Positions 46,025-55,273 of a DNA stretch of 55,641 nt are shown piece after piece. The notes beneath the pieces were generated by a model. It worked only from the letters and a program-made list of their open reading frames with translations. It searched no databases and had not been told where the DNA came from. A program made the position numbers and the translations under genes. The first letter of the stretch is position 1, and every line of letters begins with the position of its first letter. The DNA comes from an uncultured Gammaproteobacteria bacterium (GTDB taxonomy: Bacteria; Pseudomonadota; Gammaproteobacteria; Magnimaribacterales; Magnimaribacteraceae): contig CAJWPI010000010.1 in assembly GCA_913045055.1 (NCBI GenBank), positions 1-55,641 on the forward strand, in the 5' to 3' direction.

Positions 46025-48550
46025 ATGAAAAAAATTCAAAGTAGATATATATTCCCACTTAAAAAAGCACTTCTAATAAGTTCTTTTTTCATTCTTAGTT
46101 CTCTGTTCCTTAATATTTCTGCTGAAGAAAATGCTGAGGAAGCTTCTTCCTCTGAAGAAAAAATAAATCTGATCAGTGATCTTACTAAGGACTTTGTGAA
46201 GCAAGAGGGTTTTATAGATTTATACCAAGATCCCAAGACTAGCTCAATATACCTTAGTGTTAATAACGACTTGCTGGACAAAGAATTTATCTATTTTGCA
46301 CATGTTAGAGATGGTGTGGTCGCTGCTGGCAGACCAAGAGGTAGTTATCTTGACAATGGTGTACTGAAAATTAAAAGACATTTTGAAACTTTGAGAATAG
46401 AAAGGATTAACACTTCTTACTCCTTTGACCAAGGTTCAGAATTATCTAGATCTTCAGGAGCAAATATTTCTGATGCTGTAATTAAAATACTTCCAATTCT
46501 TGCTAAAAGTGAAAAAGAGAATGAATTTCTAGTTGATGTTACTGAGCTTTTTTTATCTGAAGCATTAACGCCTATCAAACCTATTCCTTATCCAGAAAAT
46601 CCTAATAATAAATTTCAATGGGGTCAACTAAGTAAAGAAAAATCAAGGGTGATAGCCACTTACAACTACCCAGATAATACAGACATAGAAATAGAACATG
46701 TAATAGAAAACCCTCCTTCAAGAGACTATAAGCAGAAAGATGCTGCTGACCCAAGAAATATAAGCATTTCACTCCGATATAGTTTTATTAAAATGCCGAA
46801 CAATGAATTTGAATCCAGAATAGCAGACCAAAGAGTAGGTTTTTTTACAACCGATGTTACAGATTTAACTTCTGTTGATGCTACCCCTTATATAGATTTA
46901 ATACATAAGTGGGATCTAAAAAAGAAATTTCCTGAGAAGTCTCTTTCTGAACCTGTAAAACCCATAACCTTTTGGATAGAAAATTCTGCTCCTAAAGATC
47001 TTAGACCTTACATAAAAGAAGGTGCCTTAGCTTGGAATAAAGCTTTTGAAAAAGCAGGATTTAAAAATGCCATTGAGATAAAAGAGCAACCTGATGATGC
47101 AGAGTGGGATGCAGGTGATATTCGTTATAATGTAATTAGATGGACTTCCTCCCCTAACCCTCCCTTTGGTGGTTACGGACCTAGTTTTGTTAATCCTAGA
47201 ACTGGAGAAATTATTGGTGCTGATATTATGTTGGAATGGGTATATGTAACAAATAGACTAACTGTAAATAATCTTTTTCCTCCAAGTAACGAAGGTTTTT
47301 GCTCTGCTGGTTTTTTGGCTAAGGAAGGTAATATGCTTGGCAATATAGTTAATTCAAATACGTCCTTATCAAAAGATCCCAAAATATTGCAACAGAGTCT
47401 TGTTAGGTTAACCCTTCATGAAATAGGTCATACTTTGGGTTTAAATCATAACTTTAAGGCTAGTTATCTTCATGATGCTATAACAGTGCACAACCCCGAA
47501 ATAACAAGCAAAGTTGGAGTGACTTCTTCTGTTATGGAATATCCTGCAATAAACCTAGCCCCAATAGGAATGAGTCAAGGTGATTACTACGACACGATAC
47601 CAGGTCCCTATGATGATTGGGCGATAGAGTTTGGTTATAAACCTTTAATGACTAAAGAGGAAAGAAAGAAATTGCTTTCTAGATCTTCAGAACCTCAACT
47701 AATGTTTGGAAACGACGCAGATGATATGAGAGCTCCTGGTAAGGGAGTAGATCCAAGAGCTATGATAAATGACATGTCAAGCGAACCTATTAAATATGCA
47801 AGTCAACGAATTGCTTTAGTAAATCAGACTATGCTAGATCTTCCTAAAATATTAACTGGGAAGACTAATACTTGGGAAGAATATAGAAATGCGTATGAAA
47901 TATTAACAAGGGAAGTTGGTAGATCATTAGAGGCTGTATCAAGGTATATTGGAGGGGTGTATGTGAATAGATCTACCCCTGATCAGGTAACAAATTTAGA
48001 CCCATATGAACCAACACCAACCGAAATACAGAAACAAGCTATGGAAATTCTTAGAGAACATGCCTTCTCACCTAGAGCATTTCCAGTGAGTAGTGAGGTC
48101 ATAAAGCTTCTTCAAAAAGAAAGAAGAGGTTTTGAACTAAGAAGAGAACATGAAGACCCACAAATTCACAGGAGAATATTAAGTATTCAGGGTGCTGTAT
48201 TAAGACACCTCCTTGATGGTTGGGTTTTGTACCGATTATCTGATACCAAGCTTTATGGAAACAACTATTCCCCGAGCGAAATGTTAACTGATCTAACAAA
48301 TGCAATCTTCCTAGAAGATCAAAATACTTCTGTAAATAGCATAAGGCAAAATTTACAAACCTTTTACGTTAGAAGGTTGTTAATGATTCTGAGCTTAGAT
48401 TATTACGATGAGATTTCAGCTGCCGCTGCGTACAACTCCTTAAGAAATATAGAGAAAATAGTCAAGAAAAGAGGAAAAGACCCTGCTACTGATGCTCATC
48501 GTCAGTTAGTATCTTGGCTTATCGAATCAGGACTAGATAGAGCTCAATAA
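46025..48550 (+). CDS. Secreted zinc-dependent metalloprotease (DUF5117/DUF4953 type)
   Basis: The 841-residue protein has a signal peptide (KKALLISSFFILSSLFLNISAEE), a large N-terminal DUF5117-like region (about 45-300), and a catalytic domain with HEIGHTLGLNHNF. The zinc ligands are His465, His469 and the following His, and Glu466 is the catalytic base. The HExxHxxGxxH spacing is that of metzincins; a downstream Met turn may be the VMEYPA segment. It is likely exported to the periplasm or beyond. It is a single plus-strand gene between two large minus-strand operons. Its protein target is unknown. Confidence 0.88.
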   Translation: MKKIQSRYIFPLKKALLISSFFILSSLFLNISAEENAEEASSSEEKINLISDLTKDFVKQEGFIDLYQDPKTSSIYLSVNNDLLDKEFIYFAHVRDGVVAAGRPRGSYLDNGVLKIKRHFETLRIERINTSYSFDQGSELSRSSGANISDAVIKILPILAKSEKENEFLVDVTELFLSEALTPIKPIPYPENPNNKFQWGQLSKEKSRVIATYNYPDNTDIEIEHVIENPPSRDYKQKDAADPRNISISLRYSFIKMPNNEFESRIADQRVGFFTTDVTDLTSVDATPYIDLIHKWDLKKKFPEKSLSEPVKPITFWIENSAPKDLRPYIKEGALAWNKAFEKAGFKNAIEIKEQPDDAEWDAGDIRYNVIRWTSSPNPPFGGYGPSFVNPRTGEIIGADIMLEWVYVTNRLTVNNLFPPSNEGFCSAGFLAKEGNMLGNIVNSNTSLSKDPKILQQSLVRLTLHEIGHTLGLNHNFKASYLHDAITVHNPEITSKVGVTSSVMEYPAINLAPIGMSQGDYYDTIPGPYDDWAIEFGYKPLMTKEERKKLLSRSSEPQLMFGNDADDMRAPGKGVDPRAMINDMSSEPIKYASQRIALVNQTMLDLPKILTGKTNTWEEYRNAYEILTREVGRSLEAVSRYIGGVYVNRSTPDQVTNLDPYEPTPTEIQKQAMEILREHAFSPRAFPVSSEVIKLLQKERRGFELRREHEDPQIHRRILSIQGAVLRHLLDGWVLYRLSDTKLYGNNYSPSEMLTDLTNAIFLEDQNTSVNSIRQNLQTFYVRRLLMILSLDYYDEISAAAAYNSLRNIEKIVKKRGKDPATDAHRQLVSWLIESGLDRAQ

Positions 48551-48555
48551 TGATT

Positions 48556-49548
48556 CTATTTATAGAATTGGCTTACCCAAATTCTAAATTTATTTATAGG
48601 TCCATCACCGTCACATAAAACAGGCTTCTCTCGATAAGTTTTATTTTCCCAAATAGGGATATCATCATAAAGTCCATTAGCTATTCCATCTATAATAGCT
48701 TTACCTACCTCATCTTCTATATTCTTAGTTACACGCATTTGCCATCTTAAAATAGAATTCTCTCTATCAACTGGAGTTGAAACATTCAACATAACAAATT
48801 CTCCACCGCTTGGAGGCAAATTATTCATTCTAAGCAGAACTGTTCCTAATCCCCAAGATTCCCTAGTAAAGGTTGTTACAAACTGATCTTTGTACAACTT
48901 TCTATTTTCTTCAGAAACACTTTCATTATTAGAAGGATCCATTAAAGTTTCAGCTACTGTTTTTCTATATATTCCTTTTTGTTCAGTATCGGTTTCTGGA
49001 AGAGAAGGTGAAAGATGAACAGTAGGAAAATGAGCTTGATCTACATCATTCTCAGCTATTTCTTGAAGACATGTTCCAATTTTATATTCAAAAGTAAAAA
49101 GTTCTCCCCAATTCTTGTCGGGTTGGTTGAATTCTTCTATATGAGGTACCTCAAAGTAAGGTGGTCTATTCTTTTTATCGTGCCAACACATTAGCATTCC
49201 ATTTATTTCTTCTAAAAGAAATGTTTCTAAAGCTGGTTTAAGGGCAGCTTTAGGAATTTGATCAGAGTAAGGGACTTCTGTACATTTACCTTCAGCATCC
49301 CAACACCAACCATGAAAAGGACATTGGATACTGCTGCCTTTAACTTTACCCCCTTTTCCTAGGTGTGCACCAAGGTGAGGACAAAATGGAGATGTGGCAA
49401 CTGCCTTTCCTTCTTCGGTTCTAAATAAAACTATTTCTTGATCACAAAAATTTATTGTTTTAACGTCACCTGCTTCTAAATCTTTGTTCCAACACAAACC
49501 AAACCAACCATGAGGTATAGGCAAAGGAATTCTTACATTAATATCCAT
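48556..49548 (-). CDS. Rieske non-heme iron oxygenase, KshA/Neverland-like
   Basis: The 330-residue protein has a Rieske [2Fe-2S] domain with CPHLGAH (Cys56, His58) and CPFHGW (Cys76, His79). The catalytic iron site ENDVDQAHFPTVH has Asp170, His173 and His178. The C-terminal stretch IWENKTYREKPVLCDGDGP resembles 3-ketosteroid 9-alpha-hydroxylase KshA and the cholesterol 7-desaturase family. It is the last gene of the 8-gene operon; its ATG overlaps the preceding SDR stop by one base. No dedicated reductase or ferredoxin gene is nearby. A sterol-like substrate is a family-based suggestion only. Confidence 0.85.
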   Translation of the reverse strand: MDINVRIPLPIPHGWFGLCWNKDLEAGDVKTINFCDQEIVLFRTEEGKAVATSPFCPHLGAHLGKGGKVKGSSIQCPFHGWCWDAEGKCTEVPYSDQIPKAALKPALETFLLEEINGMLMCWHDKKNRPPYFEVPHIEEFNQPDKNWGELFTFEYKIGTCLQEIAENDVDQAHFPTVHLSPSLPETDTEQKGIYRKTVAETLMDPSNNESVSEENRKLYKDQFVTTFTRESWGLGTVLLRMNNLPPSGGEFVMLNVSTPVDRENSILRWQMRVTKNIEDEVGKAIIDGIANGLYDDIPIWENKTYREKPVLCDGDGPINKFRIWVSQFYK

Positions 49549-50426
49549 TAGAGTATTTCTGGTGGAGATGGGTTTTCTTTTTTTAATACGCTTTGAACAT
49601 ATGCTTTATAAGCTGTTTCAGAATCTTGATTTTGCGGAAGTAACCAATAATTGTCTTTAAGAATTCCTTCTAAACAGAATTCTGCTACTTCATCTGGTTT
49701 TGTGGTTTTTAAGTCTTTCCCCATTGCCTGAACCATTTCTTTCATTGCTTCAATGGTTTCAATTTTGAAAGAAGGCTCTTTTTCTTGGGGTAAATCTTCA
49801 GGTCTATTTCTATTAGAAGAAAAAAGATCTGTTTCTACAGTATGGGGTCCAGGAAATAAAATAGAAACCTTCACATTAGACTCAAGGGCTTGAAGTTGAA
49901 AATATAAAGCTTCTGTTATTCTAGTAACTGCAGCTTTGCTAGTTGCATATATAGGGGTAGATGGGTAAGTTATCAAACCTCCATTACCTGATGTTGTGTT
50001 AATGATCCTTGCTTCTTCATTTTGATCTAACATTATTGGGACAAAAACTTTTATTCCATGAATTACTCCCCATAAGTTAACCCTTAAGCCCCACTTCCAA
50101 TCATTTAGAGAAAGGTCCCATAAATTAAATGAAGCTTCCTGAGGTGCTACTCCTGCGTTATTAAATAGAAGGTTAACCTTACCAAATAATTTTTTTGTTT
50201 CAGAGGCAAGCTCCTTTAAAGAATCTATGTCTGTAACGTCTGTTTTTTTAATAGCAACTTCAATTCCATCTGATTGTAATTTATCTCTAGAGTTATCTAG
50301 AGCTTCTTGCTCTATGTCAGCTAACATTACTTTAGCTCCTTCAAGAGAAAGCTTTTTTCCTATAGCAAGGCCTACACCACTTGCTCCTCCAGTAACAACG
50401 GCTACTTTGTCTCTAAATGTTTTCAT
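49548..50426 (-). CDS. Short-chain dehydrogenase/reductase
   Basis: The 292-residue SDR has TGGASGVGLA near residue 12, Asp in LADIEQE (NAD-type), NNAGVAP, catalytic Ser in NTTSGNGG, Tyr-x3-Lys in YATSKAA, and FPGPHTVET. An extra C-terminal stretch (about 40 residues) makes it longer than classical SDRs. It begins immediately after the acetoacetate-decarboxylase-family stop and overlaps the Rieske start. It probably converts an alcohol made by the upstream oxygenases to a ketone or the reverse. Confidence 0.86.
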   Translation of the reverse strand: MKTFRDKVAVVTGGASGVGLAIGKKLSLEGAKVMLADIEQEALDNSRDKLQSDGIEVAIKKTDVTDIDSLKELASETKKLFGKVNLLFNNAGVAPQEASFNLWDLSLNDWKWGLRVNLWGVIHGIKVFVPIMLDQNEEARIINTTSGNGGLITYPSTPIYATSKAAVTRITEALYFQLQALESNVKVSILFPGPHTVETDLFSSNRNRPEDLPQEKEPSFKIETIEAMKEMVQAMGKDLKTTKPDEVAEFCLEGILKDNYWLLPQNQDSETAYKAYVQSVLKKENPSPPEIL

Positions 50427-51206
50427 TTAAGGTTTAGGTCCTCCATTTAAACCTGGCCATCTAGACCCTCCTATCGTATCAGAAAAAGGCCAAAATCCTT
50501 CTCCATCTAGCTCTCCTTCAAGGGTTATCTCTCTTCCTAAAAAGATTGGTGTCCAGAGATAAGCAGAGATTTGTTCTTCCATTGGGAGTTGAGTAGCAAT
50601 AGGATCCCAAGGGCTTTCTCTTAAGACAATATCTCCTTTTAATTCTTCCATAAAACTTGTTCCGTATGTACTTTTAACCCTGACAACATGAGGGGGAAAG
50701 TCATATTTTCCTGGGCTCATATCTACGGAGCGTAAACATTTAATCCACCATTCATTATGTTCATATTCTGGAGGGTTAGGAGCTTGACCCACAACTTCTC
50801 CACTAAATTGTACAAAAGTATGACCCTGATGAATCACCTTAGCGTCTACGTGATCTCCCATTCTAAAATAATGAGTTTCTGCTAAGTATTTTGGCTGACC
50901 CCAATGTTCATGACTGGTGTAAATAGCTGCCTCCTGGTTAATACCTATTCCTAGAGTGTAGTCCCCTTCAATATCTTGATATTTAGCTGATGCATTAACA
51001 ACTACTCCATATTCTGGCTCATTATTTACTGGGAAATTATAAATAGTTATTGTTACTAAGGAATCTGACATAGCCTCAATTCCTGGCGGAAGTAATTCAG
51101 CTAATTTATCTTTGTTAGTCTTGTAGGTTAACCTTAACATTGGCCAATTGAATATCTCTCCTGGATTAGATTGAGGTCTTGATTCTTCGTTTGTATCTTT
51201 TGTCAT
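50427..51206 (-). CDS. Acetoacetate decarboxylase family protein
   Basis: The 259-residue protein has the ADC-fold pattern: AELLPPGIEAMSDSLVTITIYNFP, YTLGIGINQEAAIY, HWGQPKYLAETHYFRMGDHV, and DIVLRESPWDPIA. In true acetoacetate decarboxylase the Schiff-base Lys is followed by a second Lys that lowers its pKa; here the pair is Lys-Tyr (GQPKYLA), so the nucleophile is kept but the partner is lost. ADC-superfamily members without the pair can be hydratase-aldolases or other Schiff-base enzymes. It lies 17 bases after the P450 and directly before an SDR. Confidence 0.8.
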   Translation of the reverse strand: MTKDTNEESRPQSNPGEIFNWPMLRLTYKTNKDKLAELLPPGIEAMSDSLVTITIYNFPVNNEPEYGVVVNASAKYQDIEGDYTLGIGINQEAAIYTSHEHWGQPKYLAETHYFRMGDHVDAKVIHQGHTFVQFSGEVVGQAPNPPEYEHNEWWIKCLRSVDMSPGKYDFPPHVVRVKSTYGTSFMEELKGDIVLRESPWDPIATQLPMEEQISAYLWTPIFLGREITLEGELDGEGFWPFSDTIGGSRWPGLNGGPKP

Positions 51207-51223
51207 TACACTTCTCCAATGGA

Positions 51224-52441
51224 TTAAAAATTTGTTTTTAAGATAAATTTATTCATTCTACGCGCATTATGATGAAAATAATCATAAGCAATATCGTCAG
51301 TTAGTTCTAAAGATGGAAACCTAGAAAATACTTCATTAAACATAACTTCTACTTGTGACCTTACCAAAGTAACACCTATACAATAATGAGGTCCTTGACC
51401 AAAGCTTATATTATTCTCTTGATTTCTCAGAATGTTAAATTTTTCTGGATCTTCGAATGCTTCTGGGTCTCTCCCTGCTGTTGAAGTTATAAGTTGTATC
51501 ATTTGATGTTTTTTAATCTTATTGCCTTCTAACACTATATTTTCAGTTGCATAACGAGCTAAACCAGTTTTTCCTGAGCTTTGATGTCTTAAAACTTCAC
51601 TAATAGCATTTTGAATAAGATTTCTATCTTTCAAGACTAGATCTAGTTGTTCGGGGTGCTCTAAGAGGGCTTTAATTAGGTAAGAATGAAGATCAACTGC
51701 CGTATCAGAACCTGCTGCTAACACAGAGCCTATCAGGGCACACATTTCCCAATTATTAAGCCTATCCCCCTCTTCTTCTGCAAGAATTAAAGCAGATAAA
51801 AAGTCTTCTCCAGGTAATTTTCTCCTTTCTTCTATTAGGTCATTTAGCATATTAAGACCTTCTTCAATCCCGGAGGTAGCTTCCCCCCTTTCTTCATCAT
51901 CAAGCATAGGATTAATTCCCCTTACAATACCATATGCAAGGTTATCAAAAATATCAAAATACTCTTCAGGTACTCCCACTAAGCTTGCAATAGCTTGAGA
52001 GGGGATAATCTCTGCAACCTCTTTTGAAAAATCAAACTTCTGAACTTCTCCTATTTCTTCTAATCGTTGTTTAACTAATTTAGCAAATTTCTTTTTCATG
52101 AAATCCATTACTCTTGGAGAAAAAGCTGGTAAAGCCAACTTCCGCAACCTCAAATGGTCTTGTCTACTAAGAAAAAAAAGATTGTTATCCATTAATTTTT
52201 CAAAATGAGTTTTCTCCTTATCCATTTTTTTAGGTGGAGCATATTCCCATAAATTAAAATCTGTAGATAATCTCCTATCAAGCAAACATCCTGCTATCCT
52301 TTTATTCCCACTTATTAACCAACATTGCCATTTTTCAAACCAAGCAATAGGAAAGTCGCTTAATAATTTATCAAGATAAGGGTGTGGATTGTGAATAAAT
52401 TCTTTAGACGTTGGATCAAAAAAATCATCTACCTTAGACAT
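51224..52441 (-). CDS. Cytochrome P450
   Basis: The 405-residue soluble bacterial P450 has the I-helix AAGSDTAVD (oxygen-binding Thr near residue 247), ExxR as EVLR at 282-285, and the heme loop FGQGPHYCIG with ligand Cys354. No membrane anchor. A GTG at 52474 could start it earlier, but the ATG at 52439-52441 with GAGAG five bases upstream is better placed and overlaps the transporter stop. The family hydroxylates or epoxidises substrates using two electrons from a ferredoxin. No ferredoxin or reductase gene is present in the window except a CDGSH protein at the head of the operon. Confidence 0.92.
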   Translation of the reverse strand: MSKVDDFFDPTSKEFIHNPHPYLDKLLSDFPIAWFEKWQCWLISGNKRIAGCLLDRRLSTDFNLWEYAPPKKMDKEKTHFEKLMDNNLFFLSRQDHLRLRKLALPAFSPRVMDFMKKKFAKLVKQRLEEIGEVQKFDFSKEVAEIIPSQAIASLVGVPEEYFDIFDNLAYGIVRGINPMLDDEERGEATSGIEEGLNMLNDLIEERRKLPGEDFLSALILAEEEGDRLNNWEMCALIGSVLAAGSDTAVDLHSYLIKALLEHPEQLDLVLKDRNLIQNAISEVLRHQSSGKTGLARYATENIVLEGNKIKKHQMIQLITSTAGRDPEAFEDPEKFNILRNQENNISFGQGPHYCIGVTLVRSQVEVMFNEVFSRFPSLELTDDIAYDYFHHNARRMNKFILKTNF

Positions 52442-53786
52442 TATTGCTCTCAAATGATTTGTTAGATTGTCCACCCCACCCCACCATAACTAAAACAATT
52501 AATGAGCCTATAATTAGAGCTTTACCTGGTTCTAAGGGAAAAGAAATTAAAAGTACAGCCATAAGGAGACAAGACCCGCGTTCTGCAGAGGTTTTAACTA
52601 GGGACATTGCAACTTGGCAACACCCAATAGCAGTCAGAACCATAAATTGTGTAAAAATAATACCTTGTAAGGATACAAGAAATGTCATCAGAGGAACAAC
52701 AAAATAAAACCAAGGAAATCCAAATGAAGTATATGAACCTATGCCATCAAAAATAGAGTTCATTTCTTTTTTTCCCTTTTTCCATCTATCAACAATAATA
52801 ATATGAGGTCCTGTAGCTAAAATGCCTTGATAACTAAAGAATGGTGCAAAAATAGCTGAAATTGCATTACGAATCCCCATAGATAAATTTGTTCTATTAA
52901 TATCAAAGTGTTGAGGGTCATCAGGCCTTTCTTCCATGACCTCTTTTGTTATTTCATTACCAGTAATAATGTCTCCAAAGCATATAATATAAGCAATAAG
53001 TGCTAGTGGAGCTGCTTGCAGAAAGAAACTTAAATCTGGCCAGCCTTGTGAAATAGGAGATACTTTATGAAATAAAGAAATAAAATCTATCTCAGCCCAT
53101 CTCCATTGAGGAAAAAATTCTATCTCACCTAGAACATAACCAAGAAAGCCAGCTACTACCATTCCTGGAATTAGACCTAGTGAAGCTATTCTTAAAAGAA
53201 ATGATCGATCTTTAGCGTAAAATTGAAAAATTGTTGAAGAGGATAAGAAAAGAGTTAAAAGAAGAGCTGTTATAATAGCAATTGGCTGCTCATTCATTAA
53301 TTCAGGGCGATCAATAAAAACAGCTTTCAAAGCCGCTATGGCAGCACCTAAGATTATTCCAGCTTTTAATGCATTAGGTATGGAATTAATAATTTTAGGG
53401 CCGAATCCACTTATGCCTAAAAAGAAAGAGATTAAAGCAAAGTCTAAAGATAAAGCTATCATCATAGCAAGATTATCACCTGTAGAACCTAACCCCATTG
53501 GGGTAAAAAATGCTATTACTAAAGGAAAAACTGGTGTCATGAGCCCCACCATTAGATTTTCTCCAAAGATAAGGGGTGAAGAAGCTGTAAGAAAGGTGCT
53601 TAAGAAAAGAAAGGCTAAGGCCTCATCTTCTGTTAGGCCAAACCAGTTTACTAGCATAGGTAAAAACAGTAATGCAGCAGCAGACCCAGCTGTAACCCCT
53701 TGAATATACTCAGACCAACTAAACCTTGTATGAATTAAAGGAATTCTTAAAGTAAAGGGTCCCCAAGGTATTCCTTTCTTATCCAT
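52434..53786 (-). CDS. Polytopic membrane transporter, UraA/SulP-fold-like
   Basis: The 450-residue protein has about 12-14 hydrophobic segments without a signal peptide. Stretches such as GITAGSA-like GVTAGSAAALLFLP at the start, FGENLMVGLMTPVFPLVI, the AGIILGAAIAALKA helix, and FSYQGILATGPHIIIV recall the inverted-repeat core of nucleobase-ascorbate (NCS2/SLC23) and SulP transporters. I do not recognise a close family. It precedes the P450 with an 8-base overlap and follows the epoxide hydrolase by seven bases, so it likely imports or exports the operon's substrate or product. Confidence 0.65.
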   Translation of the reverse strand: MDKKGIPWGPFTLRIPLIHTRFSWSEYIQGVTAGSAAALLFLPMLVNWFGLTEDEALAFLFLSTFLTASSPLIFGENLMVGLMTPVFPLVIAFFTPMGLGSTGDNLAMMIALSLDFALISFFLGISGFGPKIINSIPNALKAGIILGAAIAALKAVFIDRPELMNEQPIAIITALLLTLFLSSSTIFQFYAKDRSFLLRIASLGLIPGMVVAGFLGYVLGEIEFFPQWRWAEIDFISLFHKVSPISQGWPDLSFFLQAAPLALIAYIICFGDIITGNEITKEVMEERPDDPQHFDINRTNLSMGIRNAISAIFAPFFSYQGILATGPHIIIVDRWKKGKKEMNSIFDGIGSYTSFGFPWFYFVVPLMTFLVSLQGIIFTQFMVLTAIGCCQVAMSLVKTSAERGSCLLMAVLLISFPLEPGKALIIGSLIVLVMVGWGGQSNKSFESNNV

Positions 53787-53793
53787 TTGTATT

Positions 53794-54780
53794 TCAGTCT
53801 AATTTTTTAAGGAAATCTAAAATTATTTTGTTAACTTTCTCTGGTGCTTCTTGTTGAGTCCAATGACCTATTCCTTCAAGTTCCTCAGCAATTAACAGGT
53901 TATCGTAATTTGAACCTATTCTGTCTATTAAGTTTTGTTCACTTGGTACAAAGAAATTAACTGGGTCTAGGCTGCCTGTAATAAAAAAAGCTGGTTGAGA
54001 AATAGTTTTAGGTAAATGAGATAACTCATTCCAATCTATATTTTGAGCTCTATATCGATTTAAAGGACCTCTCATTCCACTTATTTCAAATTGACTAACA
54101 AAGTAGTCAATATCATCTTGACTCAACCAATCGGGTAATTCATCAAAATCTTCCATACCCTCTAGAAAAGTTGAATCAGGACCTTTTTTAGGGCTAACAC
54201 CACTCATTATTTTTTCTGAAGCTCTTGCCATACCCCTTCCATCACTATTGATATAACAAAGTCTAAGAAATCTTTGTAGATCAGCTTCGAATTCTGCCTC
54301 AGCAACTCCTTCTTCTTGGAAATAAAGTTGATAGAAAAACTTATCTTTATAGATTTCTTTCCAAAGATCTATGGCTGGCATAGGTCCTCTACCCATATAA
54401 GGAACAGACATAGTTCCAGTGGCTGAGATTACCTCTGGATGTAAAGCTGCGGTAGTTAATGCAATAGGTCCTCCCCAGTCATGACCGACTGTTATTGCAT
54501 TCTCGTACCCTAATGCTTTCACAATACCAATAACATCAGCAACCATATTAAGCATCGTATATTCTTTTATAGGGTGGGGTTTATCTGACTCACCATATCC
54601 TCTAACATCATAAGCAACTGCTTTAAACCCTTCTTCTGCTAAGGCAGGAAGTTGGTGACGATAGCTGTACCAACTCTCAGGCCAGCCATGGCAAAAAATA
54701 ACTAACGGACCCTCTCCTATTGTTGCCAACCTAACATTTATTCCATTAGTGCTGACTGTTTGAAAATCAATTTTTTCCAT
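53794..54780 (-). CDS. Alpha/beta hydrolase, epoxide hydrolase type
   Basis: The 328-residue hydrolase has HGWPESWYSYRHQLPALAE (oxyanion-hole HGxP and a following segment typical of epoxide hydrolases), the nucleophile Asp in GHDWGG, a cap region with Tyr residues that could polarise the epoxide, and a C-terminal catalytic His in GHWTQQEAP. Epoxide hydrolases convert epoxides to vicinal diols. It comes ten bases after the DDN-like gene and before the transporter. With a P450 in the same operon, an epoxidation-hydrolysis route is plausible but not shown. Confidence 0.87.
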   Translation of the reverse strand: MEKIDFQTVSTNGINVRLATIGEGPLVIFCHGWPESWYSYRHQLPALAEEGFKAVAYDVRGYGESDKPHPIKEYTMLNMVADVIGIVKALGYENAITVGHDWGGPIALTTAALHPEVISATGTMSVPYMGRGPMPAIDLWKEIYKDKFFYQLYFQEEGVAEAEFEADLQRFLRLCYINSDGRGMARASEKIMSGVSPKKGPDSTFLEGMEDFDELPDWLSQDDIDYFVSQFEISGMRGPLNRYRAQNIDWNELSHLPKTISQPAFFITGSLDPVNFFVPSEQNLIDRIGSNYDNLLIAEELEGIGHWTQQEAPEKVNKIILDFLKKLD

Positions 54781-54789
54781 AATATCTCT

Positions 54790-55272
54790 TTATCCTGGCT
54801 GACAATTAAATACGGGTATATTTCTTTTAGTTCTCTTCTGATATTTATCGTAATCGGGATAACAGGAACATATGAGCGGCCAAAGCTCAGATTTTTTTTC
54901 ATCATCTACTTGTTTAGCAACTAAAGATAACTTCTTGGAACCTACATAGGCAATAATCTCTGGGTTTGCTTTTAGATTCCAATACCAAGTTGGATGAATA
55001 TCTGCTCCACCTAAAGAGGCTACGAGCACTACACCCTTTTCAAAAGGTACAAGCATTAAAGGAATAGATCTAATTTTTCCTGTTTTTACTCCTTTCATTT
55101 TAATAACACAAATCTCAGAACCATTTATAGTTTTCCATAAATAACCTCTGGAAAGCTTAAAAATAAAAGCCTGTGAGCGAGTGAAAAGCCTAAACATAAA
55201 TTTACTTGTAGGATAAAACCTAGGTGCTAAGGGTTTTTTATTAATTTTATTTTTTGATTCATCGTCAGTCAT
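54790..55272 (-). CDS. Nitroreductase/DDN family (deazaflavin-type) oxidoreductase
   Basis: The 160-residue protein shows the small split-barrel pattern of the deazaflavin-dependent nitroreductase family: MKGVKTGKIRSIPLMLV, VLVASLGGADIHPTWYWNLKANPE in part, and CYPDYDKYQKRTKRNIPVF. The frame extends to 55461, but the ATG at 55270-55272 with GAGGAGA upstream is preferred, and the longer version would overlap the CDGSH gene. Family members in Actinobacteria use F420; homologues occur in organisms lacking it. It follows the CDGSH gene, with the start lying just inside its stop. Confidence 0.83.
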   Translation of the reverse strand: MTDDESKNKINKKPLAPRFYPTSKFMFRLFTRSQAFIFKLSRGYLWKTINGSEICVIKMKGVKTGKIRSIPLMLVPFEKGVVLVASLGGADIHPTWYWNLKANPEIIAYVGSKKLSLVAKQVDDEKKSELWPLICSCYPDYDKYQKRTKRNIPVFNCQPG

Positions 55273-55273
55273 C

